Part shown: piece after piece, positions 4,455 through 10,314 of the stretch | How the letters are laid out: each line of letters begins with the position of its first letter | Position numbering within the stretch: position 1 is the stretch's first letter | Source of the DNA: a virus | Reading direction: 5' to 3' (one strand) | IMG/VR virus record: IMGVR_UViG_3300006108_000074 | Span: 1 to 20,795 of that record | Length of the DNA stretch: 20,795 nt | The notes under the pieces: generated by a model | What the model was told of the DNA's origin: nothing | Databases searched by the model: none | Seen by the model: the letters and a program-made list of their open reading frames with translations, nothing else | Program-made: the position numbers and the translations under genes

Positions 4455-5092
4455 TGCCCCGAGCGTCGAAGAAGTATCACTACGTCTATAAGACCACGTG
4501 TGTCATCACGGGTAGGTATTACGTTGGAATGCATTCAACGAATGACCTAGATGACGTTTACATGGGCAGTGGTAAACTTCTTCGACATTCCCGTAGAAAA
4601 TACGGTGACGAGAATCATAAGACAGAAATCCTAGAGTTCTGTTCTTCAAGAAATCACTTGAAGGAAAGAGAAAAGGAGATTGTCAACGAAGAGCTTCTTA
4701 AAGACCCACTCAACATCAATCTCAAATATGGTGGTGAAGGCGGCTGGGATCACAAGCCCGGCGTAAACATACAGCTTCAGCAGATTGACGCACTTGCAAG
4801 AGCAAGGAACGCTGCTAAAACTAGAAGACTTCGCAGACTTGATCCTAAATACGCTGAAAAGCATTCCAGAAAAATCTCAGAGTCGATGAAGGGGAAGCAA
4901 ACCTTTCTTGGACACAGACACTCCGAAGAAACACGCATGAAGATGCGTAAATCAAAAAATGTTGGCTCTTCAAACTCTCAGTTTGGGACAGCATGGGTAA
5001 CTGATGGTGTAAAACCCATCAAGATAAATAAGGAACTTCTTGAAGAATATCTTCAGAAAGGATATTCTAGAGGAAGATTATTTACTAGATGA
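4454..5092 (+). CDS. GIY-YIG homing endonuclease
   Basis: The full-length 212-residue paralogue of the truncated gene at the window start. Residues 10-25 carry the GIY-YIG pair (YVYKTT and YYVG), then KYGDENH, the REKEIVNEEL block containing the metal-binding Glu region, and NLKYGGEGG, completing the nuclease domain by about residue 100. The C-terminal half has NUMOD3-like repeats (SESMKGKQTFLGHRHSEETR) for DNA binding. The ATG at 4454 follows SD AGGAG by eight bases. The stop codon overlaps the first helix of the structured RNA at 5092. Late promoter and hairpin predict late-only translation. Confidence 0.95.
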   Translation: MPRASKKYHYVYKTTCVITGRYYVGMHSTNDLDDVYMGSGKLLRHSRRKYGDENHKTEILEFCSSRNHLKEREKEIVNEELLKDPLNINLKYGGEGGWDHKPGVNIQLQQIDALARARNAAKTRRLRRLDPKYAEKHSRKISESMKGKQTFLGHRHSEETRMKMRKSKNVGSSNSQFGTAWVTDGVKPIKINKELLEEYLQKGYSRGRLFTR

Positions 5093-5221
5093 AGGCATCG
5101 GCGTGGTGAGACACGCGACAGCCAATCAGCGTAGAGGTCCATGGTAGGGCGCTGACCGTGCATTCATCTCCGGCTTGGAGATGGCGGAAAGGATCGCATC
5201 GGTATCGAATCCGAGTGCCTC
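5092..5221 (+). ncRNA. tRNA-derived-looking structured RNA, element H1
   Basis: About 130 bases with an acceptor-like closing helix (5' strand 5092-5097, 3' strand GTGCCTC 5215-5221), hairpin GCGTG-GTGAGA-CACGC (5101-5116), stem CAGCG/CGCTG (5127-5154) enclosing a D-arm-like GTCC-ATGGTA-GGGC, a 7-bp hairpin CATCTCC/GGAGATG (5165-5183), and a T-loop-like TCGG-TATCGAAT-CCGA (5199-5214). GGCGTGG with GACACGC recalls the 5' half of bacterial tRNA-Leu with its D-loop shortened. No standard cloverleaf fits. It begins inside the stop codon of the GIY-YIG gene. Confidence 0.45.
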
Positions 5222-5232
5222 ATCTAGTACTT

Positions 5233-5415
5233 CTTAGTGAGCGGCGTGGAATGACACGCGGTCAGGGATGGCAACCTCGAAGGCGGATCAGCGCGTACTA
5301 GGCGCTCCGTGACTGGACTGAGCCACCGTTGTTCGTGCAAGCGAACCCACTAAGCAAGATTCGTCTCCTGTGCCATGCGTACACGGAGCATTCGGGGTTG
5401 CTCTGCAGCCCTAGC
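5233..5415 (+). ncRNA. Structured RNA, element H2, tandem with H1
   Basis: A second element opens with the same kind of hairpin, GCGTG-GAATGA-CACGC (5244-5259). The outer helix CTTAGTG/CACTAAG (5233-5239 with 5348-5354) encloses a 7-base-loop hairpin AGCGC-GTACTAG-GCGCT (5290-5306), shaped like an anticodon arm, and GTTCG/CGAAC (5331-5346). Two more hairpins follow (CTCC-GTG/CACGGAG near 5365-5388; GGG-TTGC/GCAGCCC near 5394-5411). No convincing reading frame exists here. A late promoter and tRNA-Gly follow. The shared hairpin suggests H1 and H2 have a common origin, possibly from decayed tRNAs. Confidence 0.45.
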
Positions 5416-5423
5416 CATAAATA
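5416..5423 (+). promoter_or_regulatory. Late promoter before tRNA-Gly
   Basis: CATAAATA, one base from the T4 late consensus, ten bases before tRNA-Gly(GCC). Confidence 0.6.
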
Positions 5424-5433
5424 ACTACCTAAT

Positions 5434-5508
5434 GCGGGTGTAGCTCAGTGGTAGAGCATCTGCTTGCCAAGCAGAAGGTCATGGGTTCGAGCCCCATTAC
5501 CCGCTCCA
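5434..5508 (+). tRNA. tRNA-Gly(GCC)
   Basis: Acceptor GCGGGTG/TACCCGC (one wobble), D-arm GCTC/GAGC, anticodon stem TCTGC/GCAGA with loop TTGCCAA (anticodon GCC), T-arm ATGGG/CCCAT, discriminator T and CCA. Confidence 0.97.
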
Positions 5509-5525
5509 CCAGGTTAGGTGGTTCC

Positions 5526-5548
5526 CTTAAATAGAGCATGCAACACTT
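5526..5548 (+). promoter_or_regulatory. Late promoter abutting a start codon held in a hairpin
   Basis: CTTAAATA (5526-5533) is a two-mismatch late promoter. Counting as for T4, RNA would start at about 5538-5539, at the ATG itself. The ATG also lies at the edge of a hairpin formed by ATAGAGCA and TGCTCTAT (5531-5554). No SD is visible. Confidence 0.45.
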
Positions 5549-6167
5549 GCTCTATAAAACCACCAATCTCCTCAACGGTCGCTTCTACGTTGGGATGCAT
5601 TCTACAAATAACCTCGACGATGGATATTTGGGAAGCGGACGACGACTAGTCGCCGAGATTAAGAAGTATGGTCGCGAGAACTTCAAGAGAGAAATCCTTG
5701 AAGTTCTCGCCTCACGAGATGCTCTCAAAGCGCGTGAGGCAGAGATTGTAAATGAGACGCTTCTTGCTGATCCACTTTGTCTGAACCTTAAGAATGGAGG
5801 TGAAGGTGGTGGGGCATTTTGGTCTAAAGATCAACAAGCCAAAGCATCTGTTTCGGGAAATAGATCACCGAAAAGAAACCACCCAACCATAATGGCTAAG
5901 GTAAACGCTACAAAAGCAGAGCGTGGATCTGGAAATTATTTTGGTGGCCGCCACGATACCTTCACAGGAAAAAAGCTGTCTGACGAACACAAGGCTAAGC
6001 AGCGAGCGGCTTTTGCTATGCGCGGACATCAGCAGGGAAAAGCTAACAGTCAGTTTGGGACATGTTGGGTAACCGATGGACAAAAAGCTATCAAGATTAA
6101 GCTTGAAGAGCTAAATAGATACGTTCAAGACGGATATATCCGTGGAAGAAAAAGTGCAGTTAAATAA
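5538..6167 (+). CDS. GIY-YIG homing endonuclease
   Basis: A 209-residue paralogue of the genes at 1 and 4454, with the core YKTTNLLNG, FYVGMHST, KYGREN, REAEIVNETL and NLKNGGEGG in the first hundred residues, then NUMOD3-like motifs (GKKLSDEHKAKQRAAF). It is shorter at the N-terminus than the 4454 protein: the first residue sits only four before YKTT, so the first GIY strand is minimal. The frame has a stop just upstream of the ATG, so no longer start exists. There is no SD; the transcript may be nearly leaderless. Its stop lies in a GTTAAATA late promoter for the next gene. Confidence 0.92.
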   Translation: MQHLLYKTTNLLNGRFYVGMHSTNNLDDGYLGSGRRLVAEIKKYGRENFKREILEVLASRDALKAREAEIVNETLLADPLCLNLKNGGEGGGAFWSKDQQAKASVSGNRSPKRNHPTIMAKVNATKAERGSGNYFGGRHDTFTGKKLSDEHKAKQRAAFAMRGHQQGKANSQFGTCWVTDGQKAIKIKLEELNRYVQDGYIRGRKSAVK

Positions 6168-6181
6168 CAGCATTGCTGTTA
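6159..6181 (+). promoter_or_regulatory. Late promoter with hairpin before the 74-aa gene
   Basis: GTTAAATA (6159-6166) overlaps the stop codon of the GIY-YIG gene. It is followed at once by the hairpin TAACAGC-ATT-GCTGTTA around the predicted RNA start. Confidence 0.45.
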
Positions 6182-6201
6182 ACATACAACGAGGTGTTAT
6201 C

Positions 6202-6426
6202 ATGAAGTTCGCAGATTGGAAAGAGCAGTTCGGCCATATTCACATGACCGATTCTATCAAGACACTTCTCGCTGAGCTGAAGACCTTCGAGCACGACGTT
6301 GAAGCCCAAGCATCTGCCCGTTTCAAGGAACTCAAGGAGTTCGAAGAAAAGGTTGAGAAGATGCTTGTCGCCGAATGGGAAGTCTTCCTCGCCAAGATCG
6401 AGGGACATCACGGCGACTACAACTAA
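6202..6426 (+). CDS. Hypothetical 74-aa coiled-coil-like protein
   Basis: The ATG at 6202 follows SD GAGG at 6191. The protein is almost wholly helical and highly charged (LKTFEHDVEAQASARFKELKEFEEKVEKML), with hydrophobic residues spaced as in a short coiled coil, so it probably oligomerises. No known domain. It has its own late promoter at 6159 and ends six bases before the next start. Confidence 0.75.
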   Translation: MKFADWKEQFGHIHMTDSIKTLLAELKTFEHDVEAQASARFKELKEFEEKVEKMLVAEWEVFLAKIEGHHGDYN

Positions 6427-6431
6427 CTGGC

Positions 6432-6788
6432 ATGATCCCGTTTGAGAAAAACGGGTGGACGGTCTCCCGCCGAATCGGTGTTGGAGACCGTGAACTTGTC
6501 CGCGCTGGACTTCTGCAGATCGGCCTGATGTCGAGCGCGCAGATAGAAGATCAGCTTTCCGCGTGCATTGAGGCCGCGAAGAGATTGGGAACCGGAATGC
6601 GTGTTTACGTAAACACGACGCGCATTAATTCCGACCAACTACAGAAAATAATTTTCCGAACTATGGGCCAAGCCCGTGACTACGACTTTATGGACGAGAC
6701 TGACCTCTCTCCTGAACGATTCTCTTGGGTCCTTGGACGATGCGATCTCATCGTTGAAGGTCAAGGATCGATGATCTCAACAGCCTGA
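6432..6788 (+). CDS. Hypothetical 118-aa phage protein, possibly frameshifted at its end
   Basis: The protein opens with MIPFEKNGWTVSRRIGVGDREL and shows a well-ordered alpha/beta composition, but I recognise no family. Near its end the composition changes: the last eight residues (GSMISTA after EGQ) look unnatural, whereas the -1 frame from about 6762 onward encodes a charged helical stretch (DDLNSLIQEAWRSTDG, then MLEAAWRQSEEDMREKFPEYYGD) continuing to a stop at 6928. The original gene may have run through to 6928 and lost frame, or two genes may overlap. The start ATG at 6432 lacks a strong SD and follows closely on the preceding gene. Confidence 0.65.
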   Translation: MIPFEKNGWTVSRRIGVGDRELVRAGLLQIGLMSSAQIEDQLSACIEAAKRLGTGMRVYVNTTRINSDQLQKIIFRTMGQARDYDFMDETDLSPERFSWVLGRCDLIVEGQGSMISTA

Positions 6789-6823
6789 TTCAAGAGGCGT
6801 GGAGATCAACCGATGGGCGCCAC

Positions 6824-6928
6824 ATGCTTGAAGCTGCATGGCGTCAGTCTGAAGAAGACATGCGGGAGAAGTTCCCAGAGTATTACGGTGACGAGGAGCG
6901 ACTTTTCGTCCTTTACACCAAGACATAA
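6824..6928 (+). pseudogene. Open -1 frame continuing the 118-aa gene
   Basis: This frame is protein-like upstream of its only ATG (6824): coding character begins near 6765 without any ATG, GTG or TTG. It therefore looks like the C-terminal part of the preceding gene displaced by a frameshift, encoding a helical, acidic tail ending LFVLYTKT. It ends one base before tRNA-Ser(GCU). If independent, it would be a 34-residue peptide from 6824. Confidence 0.4.
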
Positions 6929-6929
6929 C

Positions 6930-7019
6930 GGAGGCGTGGCAGAGTGGCCGATTGCACTCGGTTGCTAACCGAGAGAGCCCGAAAGGGCTCCGTGAGTTCG
7001 AATCTCACCGCCTCCGCCA
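6930..7019 (+). tRNA. tRNA-Ser(GCU)
   Basis: Class II tRNA: acceptor GGAGGCG/CGCCTCC, anticodon stem CTCGG/CCGAG with loop TTGCTAA (anticodon GCT), variable arm GAGCCC-GAAA-GGGCTC, T-arm GTGAG/CTCAC, discriminator G and CCA. Confidence 0.97.
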
Positions 7020-7025
7020 TAAATA
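7018..7025 (+). promoter_or_regulatory. Late promoter overlapping the tRNA-Ser CCA end
   Basis: CATAAATA begins within the CCA of tRNA-Ser(GCU) and faces the methyltransferase gene at 7054. Confidence 0.6.
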
Positions 7026-7053
7026 TCGGCATGGACCATTGGGATACACTGGC

Positions 7054-7704
7054 ATGCTAACGTTCAAAGACTTCCTTCTCACTGAAGAAGCCCAAGTCAA
7101 CAATACCCGCAAAACTCAGGTCGCCACTACGGGCGGAACCTACGAGAAGACTGGAAAGATTCTCGCGGGCAAGCTTGCTCCCGGTTCAAAGATCATCAGC
7201 ATTGGCGCTGGTCTTGACCATACCCGCAAGGCACTTTCTAAGGGTCTTGGCGATAATCATGGTCACACGATCCACGACATGGAACCAAATCCAGAGGGTC
7301 GTAAGGAAGCACCTGAGTTTACATCTGCTGGTGAGATTCCAAAGAACGCTTATCACGCTGCCGTAAGCCACAACGTTCTCAATGTCGTTGAGCCTCATGT
7401 CAGAGAGAAGGTGATGAAGTCACACTTCGACTCCGTGAAGCCAGGTGGCCACATGATCATTGGTACCCGCGCTTTCAAAGGCGATGTCGATCAGGCAAAG
7501 AACTTTGAACCTGCCAATGAGAAGGGCGCCATCTGGGTCAAGAAGGGTAAGGAACGCTCCTACCAGAAGGGCTTCGATGCTAACGAGCTCAAGGACTACG
7601 TCGAGGACTACGCCAAGCGCCACGGTCACGAGGTAGAGGTAAAGAGAATCTCCGGCGTCGCCAAGAACGCCGTCGAGGTCCACGTAAAGAAAAAGGGCAA
7701 GTGA
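7054..7704 (+). CDS. SAM-dependent methyltransferase-like protein, possible internal head protein
   Basis: A 216-residue Rossmann-type methyltransferase-like protein. Motif I is IISIGAGLDHTRKAL (about residue 47), followed by an acidic strand end (HDMEPNPEG), the motif IV region AVSHNVLNVVEP and the post-core VKPGGHMIIGTR. The substrate is unknown. The N-terminus MLTFKDFLLTEEA resembles the T4 capsid-targeting sequence (M-x-T-Y/F-x-x-F-x-x-E-A) that delivers internal proteins into the prohead and is then trimmed, so the enzyme may be packaged in the virion. The in-frame ATG at 7054 is preferred because upstream sequence in this frame is tRNA. Confidence 0.85.
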   Translation: MLTFKDFLLTEEAQVNNTRKTQVATTGGTYEKTGKILAGKLAPGSKIISIGAGLDHTRKALSKGLGDNHGHTIHDMEPNPEGRKEAPEFTSAGEIPKNAYHAAVSHNVLNVVEPHVREKVMKSHFDSVKPGGHMIIGTRAFKGDVDQAKNFEPANEKGAIWVKKGKERSYQKGFDANELKDYVEDYAKRHGHEVEVKRISGVAKNAVEVHVKKKGK

Positions 7705-7758
7705 CTGTTTACATCTGATTGAGTTTGTGTTACTATCAGATTGTCACTTAGATAAATA
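7701..7758 (+). promoter_or_regulatory. Sigma70-like promoter inside an inverted repeat, then a late promoter
   Basis: TTTACA (7708-7713) and TACTAT (7731-7736) are separated by 17 bases, matching the other sigma70-like promoters in the window. The region is also an inverted repeat: GTGAC with GTCAC (7701-7705, 7743-7747) and ATCTGAT with ATCAGAT (7713-7719, 7735-7741). A late promoter GATAAATA follows at 7751-7758. Confidence 0.65.
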
Positions 7759-7870
7759 CCCGGATCGCTGATAAGCCGTCTTGACGAGGAGGTGGACTCA
7801 GGAGTTTTTACGGCTTTCTCCCTGAGGTATCAACGCATTGGCACTCGAGCACTGAAATCGTCGCGATCAT
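7759..7870 (+). other. Transcribed leader region with hairpin, no clear gene
   Basis: Downstream of both promoters lie a strong SD-like GAGGAGG without a start codon behind it, and a hairpin CTCAGGAG/CTCCCTGAG (one bulged C). No reading frame is convincing before 7871. It may be an untranslated leader. Confidence 0.35.
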
Positions 7871-7972
7871 ATGAAACACAAGCTTACTGAGCTGGCGAAA
7901 TACGCCGACGAAGAAATAGCAGAAGAATGGGAACGCAGGGGGAATCCTGCAGCGCGTCATGCGCGAGATTGA
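7871..7972 (+). CDS. Possible 33-aa peptide
   Basis: A short helical, acidic reading frame beginning MKHKLTELAKYADEE and ending PAARHARD. No clear SD precedes it. A second frame of 26 codons (7959-8039, rich in Arg, Pro and Glu) overlaps its end, and that overlaps the 57-aa gene at 8005, so the three would form a nested chain. The composition of the first peptide is gene-like; the second is doubtful. Confidence 0.4.
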   Translation: MKHKLTELAKYADEEIAEEWERRGNPAARHARD

Positions 7973-8004
7973 AATAAAGCCCATGAGGGAACGTCCAACT
8001 AAAA

Positions 8005-8178
8005 ATGAGCGACCGCAAGAACCGAGACGTAGGCCGTAAGAAGGAATGGCAGAAGTATCACCACCTCTGCGATTGCTGGCTCTGCACGAACGGTAAGACG
8101 AAGAAGCGGTTGCTCAAAGAGCGTCAGCTCAACAAGCAGAAGCACAAAGATTTGGAAGATAGGTTGCAAGGTGCATAA
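8005..8178 (+). CDS. 57-aa basic protein with CxCxxC motif
   Basis: A small lysine-rich protein with the cluster HHLCDCWLC near residue 20, which could bind zinc or iron. Flanking regions are strongly basic (GKTKKRLLKERQLNKQKHK), suggesting nucleic-acid contact. No family is named with confidence. Its last 25 bases lie within tRNA-Ser(CGA) at 8154, so the final codons follow tRNA sequence, the second such overlap in the window. It has no strong SD. Confidence 0.65.
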   Translation: MSDRKNRDVGRKKEWQKYHHLCDCWLCTNGKTKKRLLKERQLNKQKHKDLEDRLQGA

Positions 8179-8240
8179 CGAGTTTCGAAAGCTCGCCTAA
8201 CCCTCACGGGTTAATGGTTCGATTCCATTATCTTCCGCCA
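8154..8240 (+). tRNA. tRNA-Ser(CGA)
   Basis: Class II tRNA: acceptor GGAAGAT/ATCTTCC, anticodon stem CGAGT/GCTCG with loop TTCGAAA (anticodon CGA), variable arm TAACCC/GGGTTA, T-stem AATGG/CCATT, discriminator G and CCA. The D-arm is less regular than in the other Ser tRNAs. Confidence 0.92.
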
Positions 8241-8255
8241 TCAGAAAGAGAATAG

Positions 8256-8882
8256 ATGATCGAGAGCGGCATCACGTTTGACCCGGGGTTTAAGCCGCCC
8301 TCGCCCTTCATCTACGAAGCACCGGTTTCCGTTCACGCGACGCATATCCAAGCCGGCGTAAGAATCTGCAAGCACACCTACGTCAACAGCGGAAGAATCT
8401 TTTCTGAGACGTACATTGGTCGGTACTGCTCTATCGGCAATGATGTCAGCATTGGCACGGGTCATCATGACATGCGCCAGATGTCCATGAGCCCATGGTT
8501 CGAGCTCGATGCTCCTCCATCCTATCGATACTGTGATCATCCGTCTGTAAAGGTTCGGATCAAGAACGACGTATGGATCGGCAATGGCGTGATCATCATG
8601 GGCGGTGTTACGGTTGGTAATGGTGCAGTGATCGGTGCTGGAGCCGTGGTCACCAAGGACGTTCCTGATTATGCTGTTGTCGCTGGAGTTCCAGCCCGCA
8701 TTTTGAAGTACCGCTTCTCGGAAGACATTATCGAAAGGCTGCTTAAGCTGAAGTGGTGGGAGTTGGATGAAAACATCCTTAAGGCTCGCCCTCTTTCGAA
8801 CCTAGAAGAAGACCTTGCGTACTTCGAATCTCTTCCTGAGTCTGCTAGAACAGATGTAAAGGAAAAACTGCTGCGCATCTGA
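8256..8882 (+). CDS. Hexapeptide-repeat (CatB/Vat-like) acetyltransferase
   Basis: A 208-residue left-handed beta-helix protein. Hexapeptide repeats run from about residue 50 (TYIGRYCSIGNDVSIG) and again at 103-140 (VWIGNGVIIMGGVTVGNGAV, AVIGAGAVVTKDV). Between them an excursion with GTGHHDMRQMSMSPW supplies the His expected as catalytic base in xenobiotic-type O-acetyltransferases. The AVVAGVPARILKYRF ending and C-terminal helices are typical. It would transfer acetyl groups from acetyl-CoA to a hydroxyl acceptor, perhaps a sugar on virion or host surface; the acceptor is unknown. It starts 16 bases after tRNA-Ser(CGA) with an AGAAAGAG leader. Confidence 0.9.
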   Translation: MIESGITFDPGFKPPSPFIYEAPVSVHATHIQAGVRICKHTYVNSGRIFSETYIGRYCSIGNDVSIGTGHHDMRQMSMSPWFELDAPPSYRYCDHPSVKVRIKNDVWIGNGVIIMGGVTVGNGAVIGAGAVVTKDVPDYAVVAGVPARILKYRFSEDIIERLLKLKWWELDENILKARPLSNLEEDLAYFESLPESARTDVKEKLLRI

Positions 8883-8941
8883 TAAGAATCGCAGTAAATA
8901 TCACGTCGAAAGACTACACACATCACACTAGGAGCTATCAA

Positions 8942-9223
8942 ATGTCAAGCAAGACCCCTTACGAAATCCGCTCTGAGCTCATCTGTCTGGCTCAGCGTCA
9001 TCTTGAACAGCAGTACTTTGCAAACCTCGAGTTCGCTCGCGCGGTTTACCAAAAGTCCATCGAGGGCATGCCTGCTCCGAACTGCAAGACCATCGAAGAG
9101 ATGGCCGAGTTCCAGAAGCAGATGATGGAAAGCGCAACCAAGTTTCTGCCGGCTATGCCTTCAATGGAAGAAATTACCAAGAAGGCAACCGAGCTCTATG
9201 CTTTCGTGAGCAAGCGCGACTAA
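8942..9223 (+). CDS. Hypothetical 93-aa phage protein (TPYEIR family-like)
   Basis: The ATG follows SD AGGAG. The N-terminus SKTPYEIRSELICLAQRHLEQQY recalls a small conserved protein of T4-like phages whose function is unknown (from memory, not searched). The rest is helical with a Met-rich segment (FQKQMMESATKFLPAMPSMEEITKKA). It has no membrane segment. A GTAAATA-type weak late promoter lies about 45 bases upstream. The gene stands alone, followed by tRNA-Asn. Confidence 0.8.
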   Translation: MSSKTPYEIRSELICLAQRHLEQQYFANLEFARAVYQKSIEGMPAPNCKTIEEMAEFQKQMMESATKFLPAMPSMEEITKKATELYAFVSKRD

Positions 9224-9233
9224 AGTTTCTTGA

Positions 9234-9308
9234 TCCTCAGTAGCTCAGCGGTAGAGCTCCTCACTGTTAATGAGGCTGTCGGTGGTTCGATCCCATCCTG
9301 AGGAGCCA
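9234..9308 (+). tRNA. tRNA-Asn(GUU)
   Basis: Acceptor TCCTCAG/CTGAGGA, D-arm GCTC/GAGC, anticodon stem CCTCA/TGAGG with loop CTGTTAA (anticodon GTT), T-stem GGTGG/CCATC, discriminator G and CCA. The spacer before the next tRNA contains a small hairpin TTCAACG/CGTTGAA. Confidence 0.96.
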
Positions 9309-9339
9309 ATACGTTCAACGACTAGACCACGTTGAATAT

Positions 9340-9431
9340 GGAAGGATGGCGGAGTGGTCGATCGCACCGTCTTGGAAAGGCGGCGTACCCGTTAAACGGT
9401 ACCGTGGGTTCAAATCCCACTCCTTCCGCCA
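9340..9431 (+). tRNA. tRNA-Ser(GGA)
   Basis: Class II tRNA: acceptor GGAAGGA/TCCTTCC, anticodon stem CCGTC/GGCGG (one wobble) with loop TTGGAAA (anticodon GGA), long variable arm TACCCG/CGGTA, T-arm GTGGG/CCCAC, discriminator G and CCA. Confidence 0.96.
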
Positions 9432-9438
9432 TTTTGTG

Positions 9439-9536
9439 GCATCGAAAGATGCGGGAAAAGGGCTTGGGACCAGAGTGAAATCAGGAGCCCTGCGACCGTA
9501 AGGTCAATACCCATTAAGATCGTCTGTAATCACTCT
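9439..9536 (+). ncRNA. Structured non-coding segment with two GNRA-type hairpins
   Basis: After tRNA-Ser(GGA) about 100 bases contain no gene but four clear helices: GCATC-GAAA-GATGC (9439-9452), GGGCT/AGCCC (9460-9464 with 9486-9490), GACC-GTAA-GGTC (9494-9505) and AGAGTGA/TCACTCT (9472-9478 with 9530-9536). The last crosses the GGGCT helix and so would be an alternative or a pseudoknot. It ends just before the bidirectional hairpin at 9543. Confidence 0.45.
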
Positions 9537-9542
9537 CACAAC

Positions 9543-9570
9543 TGGGCAGGAATCTTCGGGTTCCTGCCCA
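9543..9570. terminator. Ten-bp hairpin between convergent transcripts
   Basis: TGGGCAGGAA and TTCCTGCCCA form a perfect stem with an eight-base loop. It lies ten bases past the stop of the minus-strand gene and after the plus-strand tRNA region, so it can serve both directions. Neither side has a long T-run. Confidence 0.65.
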
Positions 9571-9579
9571 TCGTTGTAT

Positions 9580-10251
9580 CTAGAGGTCGATAGTTCCGAT
9601 GAAGGGATCGTCAGTCGCGTAAACGACCATAGCGCCATCTGGCATGGCGACCGGCTCATAGCTCCCACCGATCCATGGGGATGAGCTTTTAGGAAGACCA
9701 ACGACGACAAGCTTTGGCCCGTCGATCTTGGCGAGTTCGGCCAACTGCGCTTCCTCATATTCTACTATGCCGACATACTCCTCGTACAGCAGGTGCTGTG
9801 GGAAGTTCTTGGTGCATAGGAAATCATCGATGTAGAAATCGGTGAAGAACTCTGAGTAGACAGTTTTGCTCAGCTTTGAGGCCTCATATTCCTCTTTCGT
9901 AAGACATGGCCATCCGTACATTGACAGGGCAGTAACCCCATTGATGATCTTTGGGGTGTTTGCGTAATGCACGTTTGGTGGAGCAATCGTAGAGATGTTG
10001 TAGCGGAAGTGGGTCGATGCATTGATGTACTTAGGAGCGATTCTGTATTCGTACTCCAGCACACCCATGTTGAACACAACCGGAATATCTGGATGCGCTA
10101 GAGCTGCTTCCTCGACGTAGTGCAGCGTTCGCTTTGGGTGGGTGCAAATGTCTCCAGTGATGGCAATGAAATCGGTTCCTGGCTCAACAGCTGGGACATC
10201 AGTAAATGCCAAATAGCTTATAGCCAAACTGCTCACATGTAGGATCTTCAT
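9580..10251 (-). CDS. Degenerate metallophosphoesterase-like protein
   Basis: A 223-residue minus-strand protein whose ATG at 10251 follows SD AGGAG. The N-terminus (MKILHVSSLAISYL), then AITGDIC near residue 33 and VVFNMGVLEYEY near 60 align with the calcineurin-like phosphoesterase pattern: D-x-H, GD, then GNH(D/E). The first ligand pair has become S-x-A, GNHE has become GVLE, and only the GD aspartate remains. The C-terminus stops (PFIGTIDL) just where such proteins usually continue into the GH-x-H motif. It is probably a catalytically dead or truncated relative. It is the only convincing minus-strand gene. Confidence 0.75.
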   Translation of the reverse strand: MKILHVSSLAISYLAFTDVPAVEPGTDFIAITGDICTHPKRTLHYVEEAALAHPDIPVVFNMGVLEYEYRIAPKYINASTHFRYNISTIAPPNVHYANTPKIINGVTALSMYGWPCLTKEEYEASKLSKTVYSEFFTDFYIDDFLCTKNFPQHLLYEEYVGIVEYEEAQLAELAKIDGPKLVVVGLPKSSSPWIGGSYEPVAMPDGAMVVYATDDPFIGTIDL

Positions 10252-10262
10252 ATGCACGCTCC

Positions 10263-10270
10263 TATAAATA
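10263..10270 (+). promoter_or_regulatory. Consensus late promoter of the protease-oxygenase cassette
   Basis: A perfect TATAAATA 45 bases upstream of the subtilase gene. It lies beside the SD of the divergent minus-strand gene. Confidence 0.75.
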
Positions 10271-10314
10271 ATCACAACCACCGCTAGGTATTTACTTGGA
10301 ACTCTGGAGACAAC

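Noticed and set aside
6952-7053. N-terminal extension of the methyltransferase frame
   Set aside because: These codons lie in tRNA-Ser(GCU) and the late promoter; the ATG at 7054 gives a natural N-terminus.
7959-8039. 26-codon frame between the 33-aa and 57-aa frames
   Set aside because: Arg/Pro/Glu-rich, no SD, and fully explained as an overlap of neighbouring frames.
9439-9536. Another tRNA after tRNA-Ser(GGA)
   Set aside because: No T-loop TTCRA or acceptor complementarity; listed as a structured segment instead.
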